Origin: Pseudarthrobacter enclensis
Lineage (GTDB): Bacteria > Actinomycetota > Actinomycetes > Actinomycetales > Micrococcaceae
Reading direction: 5' to 3'
DNA: 64,000 nt
NCBI RefSeq assembly: GCF_030811655.1
Contig: NZ_JAUSRE010000003.1
Span: 239,328 to 303,327, forward strand
Part shown: positions 8,793 to 16,536 of the stretch, in pieces
How the letters are laid out: each line of letters opens with the position of its first letter
Numbering within the stretch: position 1 is the first letter of the stretch
Made by a program: the position numbers and the translations under genes
Notes under the pieces: model-generated
Seen by the model: the letters and a program-made list of their open reading frames with translations, nothing else
Database searches by the model: none
Told to the model about the DNA's origin: nothing

Positions 8793-9511
8793 GCGCCATG
8801 AATGTATCTGCCACGCGGCGGCGGGTGCTGACGCGGCGGATCAGGATTTTTGCGGCAGCCACCATCAGCTACAACATCGTCGAGGCGGTGGTGGCGTTGT
8901 GGGCGGGAGGCGCCGCGGATTCCTCAGCGCTGATCGGGTTTGGTCTGGACTCGGTGATAGAGGTGGCCTCCGCAATGGCCCTCTCCTGGCAGTTTTCGGC
9001 CAAGGATCCCCAGCGGCGAGAGCATCTGACGCTCCGGATCATCGCCGTGTCGTTCTTCGCCCTGGCGGCCTTCGTCGCCGCGGACTCCATCCGTTCCCTG
9101 GCCGGCGGCGGTGAAGCGCAGCACTCGGCGCCCGGCATCGCCATCGCAGCACTGAGCCTGGCCGTCATGCCCGTCCTGTCCTGGGCCCAGCGCCGGGCCG
9201 GCCGCGAAATGGGATCCAGATCTGCGGTGGCGGACTCGAAGCAGACCCTGCTGTGCACCTATCTGTCCGCCGTACTGCTGGTGGGACTGGTCCTGAACAG
9301 CACACTGGGTTGGTGGTGGGCAGATGCCGGAGCGGCCCTGGTGATTGCGGCCATCGCCGTCCGCGAGGGCATCAACGCGTGGCACGGCGAGGCCTGCTGC
9401 GGTGTTCCAGGCGCCGCCGGCAGCGAACCGGAGGTTGCCGCGTGCTGCCCGGGATGCTCAGCGACAGCGTCCCGGAGCGTGCTCGGCATTCCCGGGATCA
9501 GGGAGAGCTGA
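8789..9511 (+). CDS. Cation diffusion facilitator-type transporter
   Basis: A 240-residue membrane protein with five or six helices. It begins at the ATG overlapping the upstream stop codon. The segment GFGLDSVIEVASAMALSW has the acidic residue and spacing of CDF metal sites. The C-terminus is cysteine-rich (HGEACCGV, CCPGC), unlike the usual folded CDF cytoplasmic domain, which suggests a soft-metal binding tail. Together with the CmtR-like repressor it is likely an exporter of cadmium, lead or zinc. It belongs to a short CDF subgroup lacking the full C-terminal domain. Confidence 0.85.
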   Translation: MSAMNVSATRRRVLTRRIRIFAAATISYNIVEAVVALWAGGAADSSALIGFGLDSVIEVASAMALSWQFSAKDPQRREHLTLRIIAVSFFALAAFVAADSIRSLAGGGEAQHSAPGIAIAALSLAVMPVLSWAQRRAGREMGSRSAVADSKQTLLCTYLSAVLLVGLVLNSTLGWWWADAGAALVIAAIAVREGINAWHGEACCGVPGAAGSEPEVAACCPGCSATASRSVLGIPGIRES

Positions 9512-9528
9512 CGGACAAACTCCTTTTG

Positions 9529-10761
9529 TCAGCGGGCCAGTTGTCCCTCCGGCTCACGTTCCGGCATTGCCGGTTTGGCCGGGCCGGTGCCTGCAGGCGG
9601 GGAAGGCACGACGGCGGGATCCAGCCTTTTGTTCGCCCAGCGCCGGAGCGGCCGCTCCACAAAGCGGAAGGACGCGTAGGCCAGCAGCACGGTAAGCGCT
9701 GCAGTCAGGGCGATGCGAAGGGGCAGGGACGGAATCAGCCGCATCAGCAGCAGGTAGACAGGCAGGTGCCACAGATACATGCCGTAGGACAAGTCCCGGC
9801 CAGGACGGGACAGCCAGGGGTGGCTGAGGAACCGCGAGAAGAACCCGGCAGGTTGCAGGACCAGGGATCCGATCAGCACGGCGGCCAGCACGGCCAGCGC
9901 CGTGGGACCAACGCTCCAGAAAGTGTTGAACCAGGCACCCGGGGCGTCCGGTTCCTTGAGCAGGAACAATGCTGCAACCAGGGCGGCGCCGGCAACCGGG
10001 GCGGCCCAGCGGGCGGCGGACGCCAGGGCGTTGTGGACTCGGGAGCCCTTCCGGACTGCGGTGAACAGCAGGGCGAGCGCGCAGCCGGCCAGCAGTTCGT
10101 CGGCCCTGGTGTCCGGTCCGTTGTAAATCCGGGCCAGCGGCTGGCCGGCATTGACCAGCAGGAACCGGTTCAGCACGAAAGCGGCGGCCACGGCTGCGGT
10201 AGCCACCGCTGCGGTGCGGACCCTCCAGAAGCGGAGCATCGCCAGCAGGAGCAGCGGCCACACGAGGTAGAACTGTTCCTCCACGGCGAGCGTCCAGGTA
10301 GGGCCGAGGGTTTCGCCGGCGATGGACTGGCCGAATGCGCCGAAGTGCGCCAGGTTCATCACGTAGCCGGCGGCCGGAAGGACGAACCCCGCCTGGCCGC
10401 CCCAGCCTGAGGCCGGGAACACGAGGCCGACGCCCACGATCACCGCGCAGAGTGCCAGCAGCGCGGGCCAAAGGCGCGCCAGGCGCCTGGCGTAAAAGAT
10501 GCCCAGGCGGAGCCGGCCGGTGGCCATCCATTCCTTCATGATCAACAGGGTGATGACGAAACCGCTCAGCGTGAAGAAGACGTCGACGCCGATGGAGCCA
10601 CCGGGCATCGACTCGGTAGCCGTGTGAAAGAAGAAGACGCCTGCCACGGCGATGGTGCGAAGCCCGTCCAGGGCGTGCTTCCGCCCCGCGATGAGTCCTG
10701 CTCCGGGCACGGCCTCGCCGTCCGCTGCTGACAAAGTTCCACTGCTTGACCTCAAAACCAC
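9529..10761 (-). CDS. Acyltransferase-3 family membrane protein
   Basis: About 410 residues with around ten membrane helices. It begins KHALDGLRTIAVAGVFFFHT, carrying the conserved N-terminal histidine of the family, followed by GSIGVDVFFTLSGFVIT and, at the end of helix 10, FRFVERPLRRW. These enzymes O-acylate cell-surface glycans or lipids. The start is uncertain: GTG at 10761 and TTG at 10734 are both possible, and a TATATA-like -10 element lies just upstream at about 10775. The gene converges with the CDF gene, leaving 17 bases between stop codons. Confidence 0.87.
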   Translation of the reverse strand: MVLRSSSGTLSAADGEAVPGAGLIAGRKHALDGLRTIAVAGVFFFHTATESMPGGSIGVDVFFTLSGFVITLLIMKEWMATGRLRLGIFYARRLARLWPALLALCAVIVGVGLVFPASGWGGQAGFVLPAAGYVMNLAHFGAFGQSIAGETLGPTWTLAVEEQFYLVWPLLLLAMLRFWRVRTAAVATAAVAAAFVLNRFLLVNAGQPLARIYNGPDTRADELLAGCALALLFTAVRKGSRVHNALASAARWAAPVAGAALVAALFLLKEPDAPGAWFNTFWSVGPTALAVLAAVLIGSLVLQPAGFFSRFLSHPWLSRPGRDLSYGMYLWHLPVYLLLMRLIPSLPLRIALTAALTVLLAYASFRFVERPLRRWANKRLDPAVVPSPPAGTGPAKPAMPEREPEGQLAR

Positions 10762-10876
10762 TAAGCAAGCATATATAACGTTTCCATAACCGGGCTGTGC
10801 CCCGGCTGGGAAAAGCATGGGTGTGCGCACAGAACTGCGGCTTGTGGGAGGTGCCCGGCGCTCCTAGATTGAAGAC

Positions 10877-11614
10877 ATGCCGGAACCACAGATCACGGAC
10901 GATTTTGAAGGCATTGTCGACCTGATCGCCCGCACGGAGGACATCAAATCTGTGCTGGACGGCATCACGGACTATGCAGCAGCCACAATGACCGGCAGCA
11001 GCGGTGTAGAGATTGAATGCGCCATAACGCTGCACCGGCGCAAGCACACCGCCACTATCGGAGGCAGCAGCGGCAGGGCCGTGGTACTTGACCGGATCGA
11101 GCAGACGCTGGGTGATGGCCCCTGCGTGGAAGCCCTGCAAACCGGCGTCCCCGTCCTCATGGGCGATGTGTCATCAGACGGGCGCTGGCCAGAGTACCGC
11201 AGCGCACTGGCCACCGCCGGCGTCGCGAGCGCCCTTGGCATCCCCATGGCACTGGACAGTGAGTCTGGTGCGGTCCTGGATTTTTTCGCCCCCGCCGGAG
11301 GACTGTTCGATGAGCAGGCGGTGGCCAGCGGAGTAAGGTTTGCCGACATGGCGGCCAAAGCGCTGCGCCTTGCCATCCGGATCGCCTCCGCAGACCAGCG
11401 CGCCGAGAACCTGAAAGCGGCAATGGACACCAGGACGGTCATTGACCTCGCCTGCGGCATCATCATGGCCCAGAACAAATACAGCAAGGACGCGGCCTTC
11501 GACCTGCTGCGCAGCGCCTCCAACACCCGCAACCAGAAGCTCAACGAACTTGCCCAATCATTGGTCAACCGGTTTTCAGGCCCGGCAGACGCGACGGCCC
11601 ACTTCGACGACTGA
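10877..11614 (+). CDS. GAF-ANTAR domain regulator, second copy
   Basis: A 245-residue protein. Residues of about 15-165 form a GAF-like sensor (including LGDGPCVEALQTGVPVLMGD), and the ANTAR helix bundle is at about 175-240 with MDTRTVIDLACGIIMAQNKY. It is a clear paralogue of the protein at 2858, sharing the DLACGIIMAQN-type core, but the GAF half is better preserved. The expected role is ligand-dependent antitermination of target RNAs. It diverges from the acyltransferase gene. A long hairpin follows it at 11690. Confidence 0.88.
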   Translation: MPEPQITDDFEGIVDLIARTEDIKSVLDGITDYAAATMTGSSGVEIECAITLHRRKHTATIGGSSGRAVVLDRIEQTLGDGPCVEALQTGVPVLMGDVSSDGRWPEYRSALATAGVASALGIPMALDSESGAVLDFFAPAGGLFDEQAVASGVRFADMAAKALRLAIRIASADQRAENLKAAMDTRTVIDLACGIIMAQNKYSKDAAFDLLRSASNTRNQKLNELAQSLVNRFSGPADATAHFDD

Positions 11615-12124
11615 CACGGTTGCGCTGGACGGCCGCACTGATAAAGACGGGCCCGGGAGCCAGCGACGCTGATGGCCCCCGGAGTATAAGGCGCGGATGT
11701 GGCCCACCCCCGAAATATGGTTTCCCTGGGCCACACCCGCGCCAGCTAAAAGGGCGGCGGCGCGCCAAAGGAAAGTTGGGGTGGGGACAGGACGGTCAAG
11801 GGCATTCCTCCGATGGCAAAAATCGGGCCACCTGCCTGACCTTCAGCCAGCCTAACAATGGTCTGCCACTCCGGTGTAGGGACTAAATACCCAATTTTTG
11901 CTCAATTTCCCCCAATTAATGGATCTGTAGCGAGCAGCACCGGCGCCCTGGCGGTATCAATGCGTTCCGGGAGATCGCGGCCGCCCCGATCCGGGACCAT
12001 ACGGTGAGCGCAACAGCGGGTTAGTGCGCTCCCCCTTTCCACTGCCGCCCCCCTTCTATGTCCGCGCATCGCGCTGCTAGCATGGCCGGTGCCGACACCG
12101 ACGTCCGTTAATAAAGGAGCCCCC
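11615..12124. other. Non-coding stretch after the second GAF-ANTAR gene
   Basis: I see no credible gene in these 510 bases. Open frames here lack ribosome binding sites and family features. It holds a long inverted repeat (11690-11743) and, from about 11880 to 11930, a notably AT-rich run for this genome that may be a promoter. A Shine-Dalgarno sequence for the VOC gene lies at its right end. Confidence 0.5.
11690..11743. repeat. Long inverted repeat
   Basis: Two 17-base arms (11690-11706 and 11727-11743) pair with a single mismatch around a 20-base loop. It starts about 75 bases after the GAF-ANTAR stop. It could be a terminator, but there is no T-run. Confidence 0.55.
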
Positions 12125-12541
12125 ATGGCCACGCGTCTCAACCCCTACCTGAGTTTCCGCAACAACGCCCGGGAGGCGATGGAGTTCTACAAGGACGTCT
12201 TTGGCGGCGAGCTGAACGTCAGCACCTTCGCCGATTTCCACGCAAGCCAGGATCCCTCCGAAGACAACCTGGTCATGCACGCCCAGCTCGACAGCCCGTC
12301 GGGGCTCACCCTGATGGGCTCAGACACGCCGGCGCGCATGGACTACACCCCGGGGAACACTTTCAGCGTTTCCCTCAGCGGCGACGACGAAGCCGAACTG
12401 CGGGGGTACTGGGAGAAGCTGTCCGACGGCGGCACGGTCACCATGCCGCTGGAAAAGGCCATCTGGGGCGATGCCTTTGGCATGTGCACCGACAAGTTCG
12501 GCATTCCCTGGCTCGTCAACATCGCAGGCCCGAAGCAGTAG
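12125..12541 (+). CDS. VOC-family protein (PhnB-like)
   Basis: A 138-residue protein starting MATRLNPYLSFRNNAREAME, with AAAGGAG upstream. It carries the two-module vicinal-oxygen-chelate layout of the PhnB/3-demethylubiquinone methyltransferase-like group, including FYKDVFGGEL, GLTLMGSDTP and the end FGIPWLVNI. Members of this group are usually small cytoplasmic proteins of undefined catalytic role. No neighbour suggests a substrate; the next gene is convergent. Confidence 0.88.
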   Translation: MATRLNPYLSFRNNAREAMEFYKDVFGGELNVSTFADFHASQDPSEDNLVMHAQLDSPSGLTLMGSDTPARMDYTPGNTFSVSLSGDDEAELRGYWEKLSDGGTVTMPLEKAIWGDAFGMCTDKFGIPWLVNIAGPKQ

Positions 12542-12587
12542 CGCGGCAGCAGCTGTCCGCAGCGGCGCGTCCGCCGGACGTCGGCGT

Positions 12588-14045
12588 TCAGGTGATGCGC
12601 GGCGGCACGTCGCCACACCATGATTTGAGTGCGTTGGCAAGGCCGTCCGCCGTGCCTCCACCCACCCACGCGACGTAGCCGTCGGGCCGCACCAGGACCG
12701 CCGTGGGCGGCACCACCGAACCCAATACCGGAAGCTGCCATTCGCCGTCGTACGCTGCCGGCACGTACAGCGCGTTTCCTGCGCGGCCGGTTTCCAGGGC
12801 CGGGCCACCGAAATCCAGCAGCACCGGCCGGGCCTGGTGCAGCAGCGCGTACACCCGCACCGGGCCATCATCAGAGGTGATGTCCAGGTCTGGCATGCGC
12901 CGGCCGAGCAGCGGATGGCCCGCTCCCGGGTGGTAGGCCACGTCCAGCCCCGCGATGAGTGCGGCGATGGGCGTGCCGGCAGCATCAACGCCGAGCACCT
13001 CGTCGAGCAGATCACGCAATGCTTCCTGCCGCGGGTCCGACTTCTGGAAGAGGGACTGCGCCATGGTGTATTTGAGGGCCCGCGCCCCTGCCGGGTGGCG
13101 CTCCGCGTGGTAGGTGTCCAGCAGTTCCTCGCCGGAGCTCCCCCGCACCACCTGCCCCAGCTTCCAGCCGAGATTGACGGCGTCCTGCAGTCCGAGCCCG
13201 AGGCCAAGGCCGCCGGTGGGTGAGTGGACATGCGCGGCGTCGCCGGCCAGCAGCACCCTGCCTTTCCGATAGGACTCGGCCTGCCTGGTGGCATCCGTGA
13301 ACCGCGAGAGCCAGACAGGGCTGTGCACGCCGAAGTCCGTTCCGAACACCTCGGTCAACGCCTGCTTCAAGTCCGCCAGGGTGGGTCCGGACGCCGGCCC
13401 AAGCGAGGCCTCCGTGACCACCACCCGGACCAACCCGTCACCCATCGGATAGAGCCCGTGGATCCCCCGGCTGTCCACCTTCCCCTGCTGGACCGGCTCC
13501 CCCGCCACCCTCACCTCCGCAATGAGGGTGCTGCGGGTGGCGCCCGGGCCCGCCATCGCAACTCCTGCCGAGCGCCGCACCACGCTGTGGCCGCCGTCAG
13601 CGCCCACAACGTACCTGGCCCGCACCGTCCCGCCACCTGCGAGCCGGACCTCCACGCCGGCGTCGTCCACTGAAACTTCCGTGACATCCACACCACGCCA
13701 AATTTTCACCCCCAGCTCCTGGACCCACTCCAGCAGCAGCCGCTCGATGTGGTTTTGGAAGAGCGCCAGCGTATAGGGGTGGCGCGTGGGCAGGCCGGCC
13801 AGGTCCAGCTGGGTGCCGCCGAAGGTCGCCGTCTGGATTGTCCTGCCCTCGGCCAGGAACCGGTCCGCGATGCCGCGCTGGTCCAGCAGCTCGATGGTGC
13901 GCGAATGGATTCCGCCGCCCCGGGAGCCGGCCAGCTCCTGGGACCGGCGCCGCTCCAGGACCAGCGCGTCCACACCAGCCAGCCGCAGTTCCCCGGCCAG
14001 CATCAGTCCCGTCGGTCCGCAGCCCACGATCACTACATCGCGCAT
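12588..14045 (-). CDS. FAD-dependent monooxygenase (aromatic hydroxylase type)
   Basis: A 485-residue cytoplasmic flavoprotein. It starts MRDVVIVGCGPTGLMLAGEL, the dinucleotide-binding fold for FAD, and contains the central GADGGHSVVRR (DG motif) and GDAAHVHSPTGGLGLGLGLQ (GD motif) of class A flavin hydroxylases. A C-terminal thioredoxin-like region (about 375-485) matches the phenol or polyketide hydroxylase subgroup. These enzymes hydroxylate aromatic rings with NAD(P)H and oxygen. The start at 14045 is chosen because the flavin motif begins there. No catabolic neighbours are present, so the substrate is unknown. Confidence 0.9.
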   Translation of the reverse strand: MRDVVIVGCGPTGLMLAGELRLAGVDALVLERRRSQELAGSRGGGIHSRTIELLDQRGIADRFLAEGRTIQTATFGGTQLDLAGLPTRHPYTLALFQNHIERLLLEWVQELGVKIWRGVDVTEVSVDDAGVEVRLAGGGTVRARYVVGADGGHSVVRRSAGVAMAGPGATRSTLIAEVRVAGEPVQQGKVDSRGIHGLYPMGDGLVRVVVTEASLGPASGPTLADLKQALTEVFGTDFGVHSPVWLSRFTDATRQAESYRKGRVLLAGDAAHVHSPTGGLGLGLGLQDAVNLGWKLGQVVRGSSGEELLDTYHAERHPAGARALKYTMAQSLFQKSDPRQEALRDLLDEVLGVDAAGTPIAALIAGLDVAYHPGAGHPLLGRRMPDLDITSDDGPVRVYALLHQARPVLLDFGGPALETGRAGNALYVPAAYDGEWQLPVLGSVVPPTAVLVRPDGYVAWVGGGTADGLANALKSWCGDVPPRIT

Positions 14046-14243
14046 GTTGTCCCCGCCGTTCCTTTGTTGTGGACCGCCAGTATGGGGCAGCCCGGGGGCC
14101 TTGCGGCAAGGCCCCCGCTGCGCGGTATCTTGAAAATGCGAGGAGATTTTGTGGCAGGTGTCGATTTCCGCTTCCCGTGTGCGTCGTATGGGTAGGAGCT
14201 TCTCCAATGAGGAGCCCTTGACCACGACAGAAGGGAGCATGAC

Positions 14244-14579
14244 ATGTCCAAGTACCTGATCCTGATCTACCAGGACGAGGCGGTGGCCCGGCAGGCGGAA
14301 GGGGAATCCGTCAGCGCCAGCTACCAGGAGTTCCAGCGGCGGCGCGGCTCTTGCCTGATCGGCGGAGCCGCCTTGCACCCGTCCTCCACGGCGACGTCAA
14401 TCCGGCGTGATGGGTCCGGCGGATTCGCGGTGACGGACGGACCCTTCGCGGAGTCAAAGGAGACCTTGGGCGGCTACTACCTGATCGAAGCAGCCGACCT
14501 TGACGAGGCCCTTGAGATCGCCAAGGAGGTTCCCGCCGGCGTCGGAGTCGAAGTATGGCCGGTGCGGGTGGCCAGCTGA
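14244..14579 (+). CDS. YCII/DGPF-domain protein paired with ECF42 sigma factor
   Basis: A 111-residue protein beginning MSKYLILIYQDEAVARQAEG, with the name-giving motif DGPFAESKE near residue 72, followed by GGYYLIEAADLDEALEIAKE. DGPF proteins are the characteristic neighbours of ECF42 sigma factors and are thought to be targets or partners of them. A Shine-Dalgarno (AAGGGAG) precedes the ATG. Its stop codon overlaps the next ATG, giving tight coupling. Biochemical function remains unclear for the family. Confidence 0.9.
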   Translation: MSKYLILIYQDEAVARQAEGESVSASYQEFQRRRGSCLIGGAALHPSSTATSIRRDGSGGFAVTDGPFAESKETLGGYYLIEAADLDEALEIAKEVPAGVGVEVWPVRVAS

Positions 14580-15883
14580 TGCCGGGGGCCGCCAGGACAG
14601 AAGTTGCTGCCGCGGTTGCGGATGCGCACCGCCGGGAGTGGGCGTTCGTGCTGGCGGCGACGGTACGGGTTGCCGGTGACATCGACGCCGCAGAGGAGAC
14701 TGTGCAGGACGCGTACGCCAGCGCGTTGTCCACGTGGGGCAGGAGCGGGATCCCCACCAACCCCGGGGCATGGCTGACGGTGACGGCCCGACGGCGGGCC
14801 CTGGACGTTCGACGTCGGACAGCCACGGCGGAGCGTGCCCTGCCCAAGCTGGTCAGCCCCGGAGAGCGCGGCGTTGACGAGGCCGTTGTGGAAGGAGCGG
14901 GTCCGGAAGGAGAGGACATCCCGGACGACCGCCTCCGGCTCATTTTCACCTGCTGCCATCCGGCCCTGGCACTCGAGGCCCAGGTGGCCCTGACGCTGCG
15001 GCTCCTGTGCGGGCTCTCCACCGCCGAGGTGGCCCGGGCGTTCCTCGTCCCGGAGACCACGATGGCGGCCCGTCTTACCAGGGCAAAGAAGAAGATCGCG
15101 GCCGCGCACATCCCGTACCGCGTGCCGGGGGCGTCGGAGCTGCACGAGCGGGTTGATGGGGTGCTGGCGGTGGTGTACCTGGTCTACACCACGGGGCACA
15201 CGGCTCCGTCGGGAGCGGACTTGATGCGCGGAGACCTGGCCGGGCGCGGGCTCGAGCTGGCCCGGATGCTGCGCGCGCTCCTCCCGGAGGACCCCGACGT
15301 GGCGGGGCTGCTGGCGCTGATCCTGCTGACCGGGGCCCGCACCGGCGCCCGGCTGGACGGACAAGGGGATCTGGTCCTGCTGGAAAACCAGGACAGGTCG
15401 ATGTGGGACCGGCAGGCCATCGAGGAAGGGGTGCGGCTGCTGGGTGCGTCACTGGCGGCGCGTCCGCCAGGCCGCTTCGCCCTCATGGCAGCTATTGCAG
15501 CGGTGCATGACGAGAGTGGATCCTGGGCGGACACGGACTGGCACGAGATCCTGGGCCTCTACGACCTGCTCCTGGCAACGTGGCCCTCCCCCGTGGTCCG
15601 GCTCAACCGGGCCATCGCCCTGGGCTTCGCGCTGGGCCCCGCGGAAGCCCTCGGAGAGCTGGATGCCCTCGGTGCCGAACCACAACTGGCCCGTTACCCG
15701 TACTTGGCCGCGGCCCGGGGTGATTTCCTGGCGCGGCTTGGGCGTGCGGCGGAGGCCCGGCTGGCTTTTGAGGAGGCTCTGATCCTCACCGACAACCAAG
15801 CGGAGCGGCGATTCCTCCGGTCTCGGATAAGCGAGCCGCCCGAAAGCCGGGGCCTTCCGGGACAAGGGGAAAGCCCCTCCTAG
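14579..15883 (+). CDS. ECF-type RNA polymerase sigma factor, ECF42 group
   Basis: About 434 residues. Region 2 lies near residues 20-90 (AEETVQDAYASALSTW) and region 4 near 125-185 (LRLLCGLSTAEVARAFLVPE). A long C-terminal extension follows with TPR-like helical repeats (VVRLNRAIALGFALGPAEAL). The extension plus the coupled DGPF gene define the ECF42 group, which lacks an anti-sigma factor and is thought to be controlled through its C-terminal domain. An ATG at 14555 is also possible, but 14579, overlapping the upstream stop, fits coupling better. Confidence 0.92.
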   Translation: MPGAARTEVAAAVADAHRREWAFVLAATVRVAGDIDAAEETVQDAYASALSTWGRSGIPTNPGAWLTVTARRRALDVRRRTATAERALPKLVSPGERGVDEAVVEGAGPEGEDIPDDRLRLIFTCCHPALALEAQVALTLRLLCGLSTAEVARAFLVPETTMAARLTRAKKKIAAAHIPYRVPGASELHERVDGVLAVVYLVYTTGHTAPSGADLMRGDLAGRGLELARMLRALLPEDPDVAGLLALILLTGARTGARLDGQGDLVLLENQDRSMWDRQAIEEGVRLLGASLAARPPGRFALMAAIAAVHDESGSWADTDWHEILGLYDLLLATWPSPVVRLNRAIALGFALGPAEALGELDALGAEPQLARYPYLAAARGDFLARLGRAAEARLAFEEALILTDNQAERRFLRSRISEPPESRGLPGQGESPS

Positions 15884-15893
15884 GAGGGGCTTT
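15870..15893 (+). terminator. Terminator of the DGPF-sigma operon
   Basis: An 11-base perfect stem (15870-15880 with 15883-15893) with a 2-base centre begins inside the final codons of the sigma gene and ends in TTT. It would act in either direction. Confidence 0.7.
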
Positions 15894-16099
15894 CAACGTA
15901 GTTGTCAATTGTCATCAGGTAATGGTCAGCGGTGATGCACTCCCCCTTCCCGGACGCTCCCCGGCGCCCATCCGGACTATGACGCCTATCACTTTAATAA
16001 CCTGCAGCCTGGGCGTAAAGACCCTGGCGGAAAAACCGAAACCTCCACCCCGGCCTCCCGTCTTTCCCCTATGTTCAGACCCCTGGCGGCGGCCACAAC

Positions 16100-16124
16100 T
16101 TTGTTCTATAACTAATAGAACAAA
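16100..16124. promoter_or_regulatory. Perfect inverted repeat, operator of the YtrA-type regulator
   Basis: TTTGTTCTAT and ATAGAACAAA (10 bases each) flank a 5-base spacer about 20 bases before the regulator's start codon. Symmetry, AT content and position indicate an autoregulatory operator that overlaps the promoter. Confidence 0.7.
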
Positions 16125-16143
16125 GGGAAGGGTTGGAGGTGCG

Positions 16144-16536
16144 TTGATCCTCAACGTGGACCTGAGCGCCGACGTACCGATCTATCAGCAGATCCGGGAC
16201 CAGGTCGTGGAAGCGATCGCGCACGGCGCACTGACGGAAGGCAGCCCGCTGCCGCCCACCCGCACGCTCGCCGCTGATTTCGGCGTCAACTTCCATACGG
16301 TCAACAAGGCCTACGACCTCCTTCGGCAGGAAGGGCTGATCCGCCTTAGCCGCGGGACCGGGGCGGTGGTGACCGCGGCTGCCACGGACCAGGTCCTCCC
16401 CTCCGACTGGACCGCCAGGGCCCGGACCCTCCTGGCCGAGGCCGTGGCCCGTGGAATATCTCCCGACGAGGTGCTCAGGACCTGCCAAACACTGCTCACT
16501 TCCTTTGGTCCCGCAAAGCAGGAGGACACGCGATGA
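16144..16536 (+). CDS. GntR-family regulator, YtrA subfamily
   Basis: A 130-residue protein with a TTG start and GGAGG upstream. The N-terminal winged helix (about 8-80) is complete, with VPIYQQIRDQVVEAIAHGAL and LPPTRTLAADFGVNFHTVNK. Only a short tail of about 45 residues follows, which marks the YtrA subfamily, dimers lacking a large effector domain. Such repressors commonly control membrane or ABC transport genes directly downstream. Its stop codon overlaps the ATG of the membrane protein gene (ATGA). A perfect palindrome lies in its promoter. Confidence 0.9.
   Translation: MILNVDLSADVPIYQQIRDQVVEAIAHGALTEGSPLPPTRTLAADFGVNFHTVNKAYDLLRQEGLIRLSRGTGAVVTAAATDQVLPSDWTARARTLLAEAVARGISPDEVLRTCQTLLTSFGPAKQEDTR

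Noticed and set aside
9554..11140. A 528-codon minus-strand frame across the acyltransferase and GAF-ANTAR genes
   Set aside because: It crosses two genes with clear family matches on other frames and is Arg/Pro-rich without domain content.
12320..13294. A 324-codon minus-strand frame overlapping the VOC and monooxygenase genes
   Set aside because: Out of frame with the FAD monooxygenase, whose GD motif and C-terminal domain are intact in the chosen frame.
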